From Tannerella sp. (GTDB taxonomy: Bacteria > Bacteroidota > Bacteroidia > Bacteroidales > Tannerellaceae), in NCBI GenBank assembly GCA_031279875.1, contig JAITHS010000383.1:1-5133 (forward strand): a DNA stretch of 5,133 nucleotides. Direction: 5' to 3'. A program made the position numbers and the translations under genes. How positions within the stretch are numbered: the stretch's first letter is position 1; each line of letters begins with the position of its first letter. Positions 1 to 5,133 of the stretch are shown piece by piece. The notes beneath the pieces are model-generated. The model was not told the origin of the DNA and searched no databases. It was given only the letters and a program-made list of their open reading frames with translations.

Positions 1-7
1 TCCGTAT

Positions 8-160
8 CTATATTGCGTGATGACAGGCTTCACCGGCTTCGACGGGCTGGCCACTGTCTTTGTTTAGTGTAACGAGGCTTAACTGCCGCAGCTCACTGAA
101 ATCGTTTCGGCGGGCTTCGATGGGGTGAATCTCTTCGCCTTTCGCATCGCCGCCTAAACT
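8..160 (-). other. Unassigned open stretch with coding-like codons, possible gene remnant
   Basis: Read on the minus strand from 160 down to a TAG at 8-10, this stretch stays open for 50 codons. It gives a polar, acidic-basic peptide that includes GEEIHPIEARRNDFSELRQL and ends in VEAGEACHHAI. Third codon positions are GC-rich, which fits coding sequence better than the AT-rich spacers nearby. A TGA at 161-163 closes the frame upstream, and there is no ATG inside it, so it cannot be a normal complete gene as it stands. It may be the 3' end of a decayed gene, a frameshifted gene end, or chance. The other frames give only short or arginine-rich peptides. I do not recognise a family, and no function is proposed. 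Confidence 0.22.
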
Positions 161-224
161 TCATCCCGAACGACATAATTTGGATGTTTGTAACTTGCAT
201 ACAAATAGACATTTAATAATTTAT

Positions 225-259
225 GGGAACCTCGAAAAAATCAATTTTTAGAGGTTCCC
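225..259. terminator. Strong hairpin, likely transcription terminator
   Basis: GGGAACCTC (225-233) pairs perfectly with GAGGTTCCC (251-259). After one G-A mismatch the stem continues with five A-T pairs (235-239 with 245-249), leaving a five-base loop. The flanks are AT-rich on both sides, but neither side has a long uninterrupted T run, so the direction is not certain. For the minus strand it would end transcripts leaving the transporter-racemase gene after they pass the REP-like repeat. For the plus strand it would end anything entering from the left edge. Confidence 0.65.
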
Positions 260-280
260 TTATATATTAACGCACGCCTC

Positions 281-369
281 GTGGCGCACCGAAGCAATCC
301 AGAATACAGGAAGTAATCTGGAAGGAAAAGGCACACTGGATTGCTTCGTTCCTCGTAATGACGTGGTAC
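281..369. repeat. REP-like palindromic element, copy 1 (partly degenerate)
   Basis: The right arm at 336-363 reads CTGGATTGCTTCGTTCCTCG followed by TAATGACG. It differs by one base (T for C at 356) from the right arm of copy 2 at 4127-4154. The left arm is eroded: CGAAGCAATCCAG at 290-302 still pairs with the right arm, but the bases further out (about 275-289) no longer match well and instead form a small CGCC-TCGT-GGCG hairpin. The centre, 303-335, is longer than in copy 2 and contains its own CCAGA/TCTGG pair. Repeats of this kind, built on GCGAGGAACGAAGCAATCC, are scattered in intergenic DNA of many bacterial genomes. It lies downstream of the transporter-racemase gene, inside its probable 3' untranslated region. 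Confidence 0.8.
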
Positions 370-400
370 TTTCGGCTTTCTGCTTTCTCCAAGCGGATAA

Positions 401-426
401 TAATTCATAATTTTTAATTCATAATT
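401..426. repeat. Short AT-rich direct repeat
   Basis: TAATTCATAATT occurs at 401-412 and again at 415-426, a 14-base period. It lies just beyond the stop codon of the transporter-racemase gene. Similar AT-rich tandem stretches are common in Bacteroidota spacers, and no function is evident. Confidence 0.6.
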
Positions 427-431
427 CTAAA

Positions 432-3400
432 CTACTCCATCAACTCATAAGACTTGGGAACTAACATCTGCAGGCGGTCGAGGATGTCGCGGCTGATGAT
501 TTGGTCGGAAAACGGTACGAAGAGAGTTGTTGTTTCTTCTTTGCCGGGTGTTCGTCCGTATTTGAACTCGTATGTTAACGAGCCGTCGGCATTGAGGCAG
601 TTAGAAGGCAACGAAGATGAAGGTGTTGAAAAATAAGCCTTTACATCAGCAATCTCGTTGGACGATGATAATTGGCGAGCGTCAAACAGTGTTTCATAGC
701 ATTCTTTGGCTGTAAAAAGCGCGGGGTCGATAAACTCCAAATCATCGGCGAGCAGCGCCTTATAAGGACTGTCGAAAGAGTTGCGCACTTCCGTTATAAC
801 CTTTTTGAGAGTGTCGAGCAGGAACGGATAATGCGTGCAGCCGAGGATGATGCGTTGGAGTGGGGTAGAAGTGCCGGTTTGCCGGTGCTGTTCAAGGAGC
901 GAGACGAGGTGGAAACGAGCATAATTACCGGCGGAATTAAGTTGTATAACGGTATCTTCTTTAAAAGACGTCAGCAGTGCGTTGTCGGAGCGGTCGAAGT
1001 TATAGACATCCATAAGCGAAAGATTGATATCGCCGGAACCTTTGCCGCAAACGGGACCTCGATATGAGTTGCGGACAGTAGTCTGCGAAGGGTCGGTGAA
1101 GTCTTTTTCGCCGTCCACCGCTTCGGCAAAGCCTTTTCCCGCTTGGTTGACTACCTTAACGGCGCCGTTGAAGCCAAATGTTGTTTTCATCTCATTAACA
1201 GTACGTTCGTAAGCGCCGGAGGCAATAGTTCCGGGCGTTGCCATGATGCCGATAGCGTAGTCGGCGTTGCGGTCGAGAGGCATCAGCGTGGCTTTGACGC
1301 CTGCATTAATAACGCCGATAACCTTAATACCGCTTTTGCTTTGGCTCAACATCGAGGCTATGTCGTTCAATCCGTAAGCCGTCGCCGTGTTGCAGGCTAT
1401 GACGATGATTTTCGACGGTTGCTCTTTGAGCAGAAACGTCGCGTCGCGAATAACCAGTTCGCGGAGATAGTCGGATTTGTTTTCCGCCGCATAGTTACCG
1501 TAAGGCATGTTGGCTATATCTCCCAGATAATTAAACTTTTCATTAGCAAAATCAGGCTTGCCGTCGGGCTTCGGCTCGCCCGTTACATTATTATATTCGT
1601 CACAAACAAGGATTTTTTCGAGAACCGTCAGCCCCCCTGTGCCGGAATCGAATACGCCTATCGGTAAAGCGGCTCTGTTTGAAGGATAATTACTGAAATC
1701 GGTATAAAACAGCGAGTTAGTATCATGTAAAACCTTGTTTATAATGGGAATATTATCAGGTGCGGATTTGGCGCACGAAATCATTGAAAGAATAAGAATT
1801 TGCGCCGTCAGCACACGCAGAAACATCGTCAGCGGATAAACCGTAGCGTAACTCACTGACGGCATGTCGTTTCCGGCTGTGGCGTTAGAGTAGGCGAGGG
1901 CCGGCGGGTCGGTAGTGCTACCGGCTATTAAGCCCATAATGGTAAAGTAGTTTAGACGGCATAACTTCCTTGCTATCAAGCCAATAATAACTGTCGGGAT
2001 GATGGTGATGAGAAAGCCGTAACCAATCCATGCGTATCCGCCTTCGTTGACGATAGTTTTGACGAACTCGCCTCCTGCGCCCAGCCCTACGCAGGCAAGA
2101 AATATTGTGATACCTGTTTCGCGGAGCATCAGATTAGCGCTTTGAGTGGTGTAAGTAACTAATTTCCACTTATATCCGAAGCGGCTGATGAGTATTGCCA
2201 CTATGAGCGGCCCGCCTGCCAATCCGAGTTTGACGGGCTGCGGAATACCCGGAAATTGAAACGGTATGCTTCCGAGCAGGATACCGAGTGCTATGCCGAG
2301 AAAGATGGGGATAAGGTTAGGCTCATTGAGACGTTTCATGGAGTTGCCCAAAACGGCTTCAACAGAGGCTATTGATGTTTCTGTGCCGACTACATTGACG
2401 CGGTCGCCGAGTTGCAGCACTAATCCGTGCGCCGCCACGAGGTCAACGCCGGCACGATTGATGCGCGTGATAGTGATACCGTAGAGTTTGCGTAGTTGCA
2501 GGTCGCCGAGTTGTTTGCCGTTAATCTCTGATTTAGTGATGATTATGCGTCGGTTAACAAACTGACTTTCAGCTCTTACCCACTGTTTGCGGTTCATATC
2601 GATTTCTTCGCCGATGAACGTCCTGACGGTATTGACGTCATGCTCGGTGGTGATTACAAATATTTTATCGTTTTCGTTCAGCACGGTATCGGCATCTACA
2701 AGCGTCATGCGGTTGTTTGAGGCGTATAATATTCTGGAAATCACGAACTCGTTATGTTCGAGCAGCGCTGCCAGCTCGCTTATTTTTTTACCGAAGATAG
2801 CGGGGTTTTTAACTTTCAGCGAGACGGCTATTGCGCCATGTGCGAGCGCTTCGTTGTCGCGCTCCGAATCTTCGGCTTCTTTTTTGAGATTAATCTTAAA
2901 AATAAATCGTACCGACATGATAGCCAGAATAATACCTACTACGCCAAGCGGATATGCTACGGCGTAACCGAGCGCTATGCCGGGCGCAGAACTTCCAGTA
3001 ACATCGCTGTAAGCCTGTTGAGCCGCGCCTAAACTGGGAGTATTTGTAACGGCGCCCGAAAGGATACCTACCATAGTCGGTAGCGGCGTCCCTGTAATAT
3101 AATGTATTACTAACATCGTACCGACGCCGAGCAGCACAACGCCCGTAGCCAGCATGTTAAGCGTAACGCCGCCTTTGCGGAACGACGAAAAAAAGCCCGG
3201 TCCGACTTGCATGCCGACCGAGTAAACAAAAAGTATAAGCCCGAACTCCTTGAAAAAGTGCAGTATATGTTCGTTCATCAGGAAGCCGAAGTGAGCAAAC
3301 ACTATGCCGACGAAGAGTACGAAAGTGATACCGAGCGCTACACCCCCGATTTTGATTTTGCCCATCAGGATACCAAGCGCAATGACTATCGACAGTAAAA

Positions 3401-3452
3401 GTATCGAATGTGCTACCCCAGAGCCGAAAATAAGTTCTCTAAACCAGTCCAT
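432..3452 (-). CDS. AspT/YidE-type amino-acid transporter fused to an Asp/Glu racemase domain
   Basis: One uninterrupted frame of 1006 residues. Residues 1-558 make a full transporter of the aspartate:alanine exchanger/YidE type, whose members are usually about 550-560 residues. Hydrophobic segments lie at about 15-31, 33-55, 68-85, 97-118 and 157-185. Two RCK/TrkA-C-like domains follow at about 203-285 and 290-370, then segments at about 377-398, 407-425, 444-463, 472-495 and 534-558. The halves carry matching motifs, [16 protein letters not shown] (129-144) and [16 protein letters not shown] (507-522), the duplication seen in this family. Residues from about 596 form an Asp/Glu racemase: [13 protein letters not shown] (599-611, Asp602 and Ser603), [11 protein letters not shown] (642-652), ACNTA with catalytic Cys687, [10 protein letters not shown] (741-750) and GCTHYPFL with Cys872 and His874. 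All main catalytic positions are present, but this part is about 410 residues against about 265 for ordinary MurI. Substrates are inferred, most likely aspartate or glutamate. The ATG at 3450-3452 fits the family start and lies about 30 bases from a promoter-like box. It is monocistronic as far as the window shows. Confidence 0.9.
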   Translation of the reverse strand: MDWFRELIFGSGVAHSILLLSIVIALGILMGKIKIGGVALGITFVLFVGIVFAHFGFLMNEHILHFFKEFGLILFVYSVGMQVGPGFFSSFRKGGVTLNMLATGVVLLGVGTMLVIHYITGTPLPTMVGILSGAVTNTPSLGAAQQAYSDVTGSSAPGIALGYAVAYPLGVVGIILAIMSVRFIFKINLKKEAEDSERDNEALAHGAIAVSLKVKNPAIFGKKISELAALLEHNEFVISRILYASNNRMTLVDADTVLNENDKIFVITTEHDVNTVRTFIGEEIDMNRKQWVRAESQFVNRRIIITKSEINGKQLGDLQLRKLYGITITRINRAGVDLVAAHGLVLQLGDRVNVVGTETSIASVEAVLGNSMKRLNEPNLIPIFLGIALGILLGSIPFQFPGIPQPVKLGLAGGPLIVAILISRFGYKWKLVTYTTQSANLMLRETGITIFLACVGLGAGGEFVKTIVNEGGYAWIGYGFLITIIPTVIIGLIARKLCRLNYFTIMGLIAGSTTDPPALAYSNATAGNDMPSVSYATVYPLTMFLRVLTAQILILSMISCAKSAPDNIPIINKVLHDTNSLFYTDFSNYPSNRAALPIGVFDSGTGGLTVLEKILVCDEYNNVTGEPKPDGKPDFANEKFNYLGDIANMPYGNYAAENKSDYLRELVIRDATFLLKEQPSKIIVIACNTATAYGLNDIASMLSQSKSGIKVIGVINAGVKATLMPLDRNADYAIGIMATPGTIASGAYERTVNEMKTTFGFNGAVKVVNQAGKGFAEAVDGEKDFTDPSQTTVRNSYRGPVCGKGSGDINLSLMDVYNFDRSDNALLTSFKEDTVIQLNSAGNYARFHLVSLLEQHRQTGTSTPLQRIILGCTHYPFLLDTLKKVITEVRNSFDSPYKALLADDLEFIDPALFTAKECYETLFDARQLSSSNEIADVKAYFSTPSSSLPSNCLNADGSLTYEFKYGRTPGKEETTTLFVPFSDQIISRDILDRLQMLVPKSYELME

Positions 3453-3481
3453 AATAAAAGTTTTTAGTATAAAAACGAGTG

Positions 3482-3489
3482 CAAAGGTA
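3482..3489 (-). promoter_or_regulatory. Bacteroidota -7 box (TACCTTTG) for the transporter-racemase gene
   Basis: On the minus strand, TACCTTTG at 3489-3482 matches the Bacteroidota -7 consensus TAnnTTTG and lies 29 bases before the start codon. Transcription would begin a few bases further on, leaving a leader of about 20-25 bases. The -33 element is weak: only GTTTTAC and ACAAC are found near the expected position (about 3510-3520), not TTTG. No Shine-Dalgarno sequence precedes the ATG. Confidence 0.6.
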
Positions 3490-3549
3490 TATGTTTTTTT
3501 GAAATTTTATGTTGTAAAACATGTTTTTTGATCAAAATTTTATGAAATG

Positions 3550-3581
3550 TTTGCGGGATTAAAAAAAAATATGTACCTTTG
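3550..3581 (+). promoter_or_regulatory. Bacteroidota-type promoter for the HU gene
   Basis: TTTG at 3550-3553 and TACCTTTG at 3574-3581 are separated by exactly 20 bases, matching the -33/-7 arrangement recognised by the Bacteroidota primary sigma factor. Transcription should begin just after 3581, giving a leader of roughly 75 AT-rich bases before the ATG at 3662. The bases before that ATG (TTTTTTTTCAGT) contain no Shine-Dalgarno motif, which is usual for this phylum. Confidence 0.82.
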
Positions 3582-3661
3582 CGGCGATTTTAATAAACAA
3601 TTCATGAATGGTTGGTTATAATTTAACATAACATAAGTTTACTAATTAATTTTTTTTCAGT

Positions 3662-3934
3662 ATGAACAAAACAGATTTCATTGGTGCCGTAGCTAAAACG
3701 GCAGGGCTATCCAAAGTGGATTCCAAGAAAGCAATTGAAGCTTTCGTCAAGACAGTTGAAGGTGCCGTAAAGAAAGGAGACAAGGTTTCATTATTGGGCT
3801 TTGGTACTTTCTCGGTCGTTAAAAAAGCCGCTCGTAAGGGTATCAACCCCAAGACGAAAGCCGCTATTGAAATTCCGGCTCGCAAGGTTGTGAAGTTTAA
3901 AGTCGGCGCTAAACTTGCCCAGATTGTTAAGTAA
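3662..3934 (+). CDS. hup: HU-family nucleoid DNA-binding protein
   Basis: This 90-residue protein has the usual length of HU/IHF subunits. The N-terminal helical dimerisation part (1-40) begins MNKTDFIGAVAKTAGLSKVD. The turn GFGTF (46-50) is the classic HU motif, followed by basic residues and RKGINPKT (58-65), in which Pro63 is the residue that intercalates into bent DNA. The arm continues through IPARKVVKFKVGAKL (71-85). HU binds DNA as a dimer with little sequence preference and bends and compacts the nucleoid. IHF subunits share the fold, but the sequence reads as HU. It stands alone, transcribed from its own promoter divergently from the transporter-racemase gene, and is followed by a hairpin terminator. 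Nothing unusual was seen in its codons or length. Confidence 0.96.
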   Translation: MNKTDFIGAVAKTAGLSKVDSKKAIEAFVKTVEGAVKKGDKVSLLGFGTFSVVKKAARKGINPKTKAAIEIPARKVVKFKVGAKLAQIVK

Positions 3935-3994
3935 CACACCGTAGTTGCAATCCACTTGTGTTGTAAAGGTCTTGATTTTCAGATTATTACACAC

Positions 3995-4036
3995 AAAAAA
4001 AAAAGAGCTTGTCTCCGTAAGGGGGCAGGCTCTTTT
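3995..4036. terminator. Bidirectional intrinsic terminator between HU and L31
   Basis: A 16-pair stem is formed by 4001-4016 (AAAAGAGCTTGTCTCC) and 4021-4036 (GGGGGCAGGCTCTTTT), with three G-T pairs and a GTAA loop at 4017-4020. On the plus strand it ends in TTTT and would stop HU transcripts about 65 bases past the stop codon. On the minus strand the stem is followed by ten consecutive T residues (4004 down to 3995), the better terminator of the two, suited to transcripts arriving from the L31 gene. One structure therefore serves both convergent genes. Confidence 0.88.
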
Positions 4037-4081
4037 ACTACATCTGGAAAATCCGCAAATAATTAATGTCCGTCCATAAAG

Positions 4082-4155
4082 GTACCACGTCATTGCGAGA
4101 AACGAAGCAATCCAGAGACAAGAACGCTGGATTGCTTCGTTCCTCGCAATGACGA
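4082..4155. repeat. REP-like palindromic element, copy 2 (intact)
   Basis: Two 28-base arms, 4088-4115 and 4127-4154, are inverted copies with a single mismatch (A at 4100 where the partner arm implies G) around an 11-base spacer at 4116-4126. The core is GAAGCAATCCAG / CTGGATTGCTTC, and the outer ends are CGTCATTGCGAG / CTCGCAATGACG. The preceding bases GTACCA (4082-4087) also occur, inverted, next to copy 1. This class of palindrome is known from intergenic DNA of many genomes. It lies between the L31 stop codon and the shared terminator, so it would form a strong hairpin in the L31 3' untranslated region. Confidence 0.88.
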
Positions 4156-4184
4156 ATGCCCTGTAAGCCGCTACGTTCCCTTTT

Positions 4185-4439
4185 TTATTTTTTTGCGCGA
4201 TTGCCGTATCGGCTCATAAACTTGTCCACACGTCCTGCGGTGTCCACCAACTTGGCTTTACCGGTATAGAACGGGTGCGAGGTGTTGGAGATTTCCAACT
4301 TAACGAGCGGATATGTAACGCCGTTGAGTTCGATATTCTCTTTCGTGTTTATGGTCGAGCGTGTGATAAACACGTCTTCATTTGACATGTCTTTGAATGC
4401 TACCTGTCGGTAGTTTTTAGGGTGCAGATCTTTCTTCAT
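4185..4439 (-). CDS. rpmE2: 50S ribosomal protein L31, type B
   Basis: This 84-residue protein begins [20 protein letters not shown] and contains the L31 signature [20 protein letters not shown] (56-75). The type B insertion lies in the middle (about 26-52). There is no cysteine, so it is the zinc-independent form lacking the CxxC metal site of type A L31. L31 sits on the central protuberance of the large subunit and bridges to the small subunit. In organisms with both types, the cysteine-free form supports ribosomes under zinc shortage, but in many Bacteroidota this form appears to be the standard one. The stop TAA lies in a T-rich stretch (4181-4194). It is followed by REP copy 2 and the shared terminator. 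The gene has its own promoter about 60 bases upstream. Confidence 0.96.
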   Translation of the reverse strand: MKKDLHPKNYRQVAFKDMSNEDVFITRSTINTKENIELNGVTYPLVKLEISNTSHPFYTGKAKLVDTAGRVDKFMSRYGNRAKK

Positions 4440-4499
4440 TTCTTTATCTATTAAGTATTTATATCATTTTATGTTTTAAAAATATTACTTTTCGGGCTG

Positions 4500-4531
4500 C
4501 AAAGATAGCAATAATTTTTGAAACCGCCAAA
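4500..4531 (-). promoter_or_regulatory. Bacteroidota-type promoter for the L31 gene
   Basis: On the minus strand, TTTG at 4531-4528 is followed after exactly 20 bases by TATCTTTG at 4507-4500. This is a full match to the -33/-7 pattern of this phylum. The leader to the ATG at 4439 would be roughly 50-55 bases, AT-rich, with no strong Shine-Dalgarno site (the nearest purines are AAAGAA). Confidence 0.82.
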
Positions 4532-4581
4532 TTTTTAGAGATTTTTTTCTTTTAATCCGAGTACCGAAAACCGTTCAATGA

Positions 4582-4773
4582 TTATGAAGTTAGGTTTTTA
4601 ATGGCATCAATAGTACGGTTAAAACTTACGGATTGGTTGTTGTTTATATTCATAAACGCGGCAATTTTCTTTGAAACTTCAAGTTTGGGCAATCTGACTC
4701 TGTCCTTAAAATCAGGTATGATTCGAAGCATATAATCAGATGGTTCTTCCGTCAAAATAAATAAGTTTGTCAT
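4582..4773 (-). pseudogene. Short remnant of a DUF4276-like (TOPRIM-related) ATPase partner
   Basis: This 63-residue ORF begins MTNLFILTEEPS and ends VSFNRTIDAIKNLTS. The start resembles the first strand of DUF4276-type proteins, which often begin with a pattern like 'hhhLVEEPS', where the glutamates belong to a TOPRIM-like site. The remainder resembles the C-terminal part of the same family, where a proline-lysine segment and an asparagine-rich 'N.S.SFN..I..I' stretch occur near the end. Family members are usually near 200 residues, so the middle appears to be missing in frame, with the junction around residues 10-14. The start codon overlaps the ATPase stop as ATGA, indicating translational coupling and an original two-gene unit. 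The family assignment rests on recalled pattern similarity, not a search. It could instead be a genuine small protein. Confidence 0.5.
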
Positions 4774-5133
4774 ACGTTTGCTCCCTCAATATAGTGATTT
4801 CTCCACATCCATCCCAGATCGTTTTTCTTGTGCATTTCCTTTACTATGCTGTCATCTTTTGCTGCCTTAATTGTGGAATATCCGTTCTTTTTGACGATAA
4901 AAAACAGTTCTTCCGTTTCCAGTCCGTTTACAAAGTCAGGCGAATGAGTCGAAACAAAAACTTGTCCGCCTCTTGCGGCATATTCTCTAATTTCTTCGCA
5001 TAACTGAGGTAATAAATCGGGATGAAGAAAATTTTCAGGTTCCTCTATACACAACAACGGATGTGGGTCGGGGTCGTGCAGCAGAATCATGTAAGCAAAC
5101 ATTTTGATAGTTCCGTCCGAAACATATCGAGCA
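4770..5133 (-). CDS. AAA_21-type ABC-like ATPase, C-terminal part (cut by window edge)
   Basis: About 120 residues are visible, and the frame runs off the right edge, so the N-terminal part with Walker A is outside. The visible part opens ARYVSDGTIKMFAYMILL, where SDGT is the ABC-like signature motif of this family. It then has a Walker B region, PLLCIEEPENFLHPDLL, with tandem glutamates, and the H-switch FVSTHSPDFV. The end, DLGWMWRNHYIEGANV, resembles the usual close of these ATPases. The internal Met at 5100-5102 is not the real start, because the signature motif lies before it. Such SMC/RecF-like ATPases often pair with a TOPRIM or DUF4276 partner in modules linked to DNA metabolism or phage defence. 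Here the next gene overlaps by four bases (4770-4773). Confidence 0.88.
   Translation of the reverse strand, partial: ARYVSDGTIKMFAYMILLHDPDPHPLLCIEEPENFLHPDLLPQLCEEIREYAARGGQVFVSTHSPDFVNGLETEELFFIVKKNGYSTIKAAKDDSIVKEMHKKNDLGWMWRNHYIEGANV

Noticed and set aside
1..180. Possible tmRNA: GGCTTCGACGGG-like bases near 35 and a tag-like frame ending in IAA-stop at 157
   Set aside because: There is no acceptor stem, no T-arm sequence like GGTTCGA and no CCA-type 3' end in the next 250 bases. The tag frame is not like known Bacteroidota tags.
187..205. TTTGTA / TACAAA inverted repeat as an operator
   Set aside because: It is a six-base AT-rich match with no neighbouring promoter or gene start, likely chance.
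281..369. CRISPR or insertion-sequence end
   Set aside because: There are only two copies far apart and inverted, with no regular spacing and no transposase. A REP-like element explains it better.
454..3531. Plus-strand ORFs of 60-174 codons opposite the transporter-racemase gene
   Set aside because: They are antisense shadows of the 1006-residue gene, with no family motifs or promoters.
3604..3621. Five-codon leader ORF (MNGWL) in the HU 5' untranslated region
   Set aside because: It is too short and has no ribosome binding signal or attenuator-like hairpin, so chance is enough.
3646..4093. Minus-strand ORFs of 97 and 100 codons opposite HU
   Set aside because: They are antisense to a clear HU gene, and the second runs through the terminator hairpin.
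4767..5003. Plus-strand ORF of 78 codons opposite the ATPase
   Set aside because: It is a shadow of the ATPase frame, which has Walker B and H-switch motifs.

Overview
The window looks like chromosomal DNA of a member of the Bacteroidota, probably Bacteroidales. Two intergenic regions carry the Bacteroidota promoter pattern: TTTG, a 20-base gap, then TAnnTTTG. No gene start has a clear Shine-Dalgarno site. The genes are also typical of that phylum: an AspT/YidE-type transporter, a 90-residue HU protein, a cysteine-free type B L31 protein, and an AAA_21-type ATPase. Base composition is moderate, with AT-rich spacers.

Layout from left to right. Positions 1-431 hold no confident gene. They contain an unassigned minus-strand open stretch with coding-like codons (8-160), a strong hairpin (225-259), a REP-like palindromic repeat (about 281-369) and a short AT-rich direct repeat. 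Positions 432-3452 (minus) encode one 1006-residue protein: a complete two-halved membrane transporter with two central RCK/TrkA-C-like domains, joined in frame to a complete-looking Asp/Glu racemase domain with both catalytic cysteines. Positions 3453-3661 are a divergent promoter region. HU follows at 3662-3934 (plus), then a hairpin terminator that works in both directions and a second REP-like palindrome. Type B ribosomal protein L31 lies at 4185-4439 (minus) with a well-formed promoter upstream. At the right edge, the end of an AAA_21-type ATPase (minus, cut by the window) overlaps by ATGA a 63-residue ORF that looks like an internally deleted remnant of a DUF4276-type partner.

HU and L31 are housekeeping genes for nucleoid structure and the ribosome, and they converge on a shared terminator. 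The transporter-racemase fusion suggests that movement of an acidic amino acid and its stereochemical conversion are coupled in one polypeptide. If the AspT topology holds, the racemase would lie on the periplasmic side. The ATPase and small ORF resemble two-gene AAA ATPase plus TOPRIM-like modules often linked to defence, here apparently decayed. Two copies of one REP-like repeat, in opposite orientation, bracket the fusion and HU genes.

The most notable items are the transporter-racemase fusion, the shortened ATPase partner gene, and the inverted pair of REP elements sharing extra flanking sequence. No CRISPR array, tRNA, rRNA or complete insertion sequence was seen.
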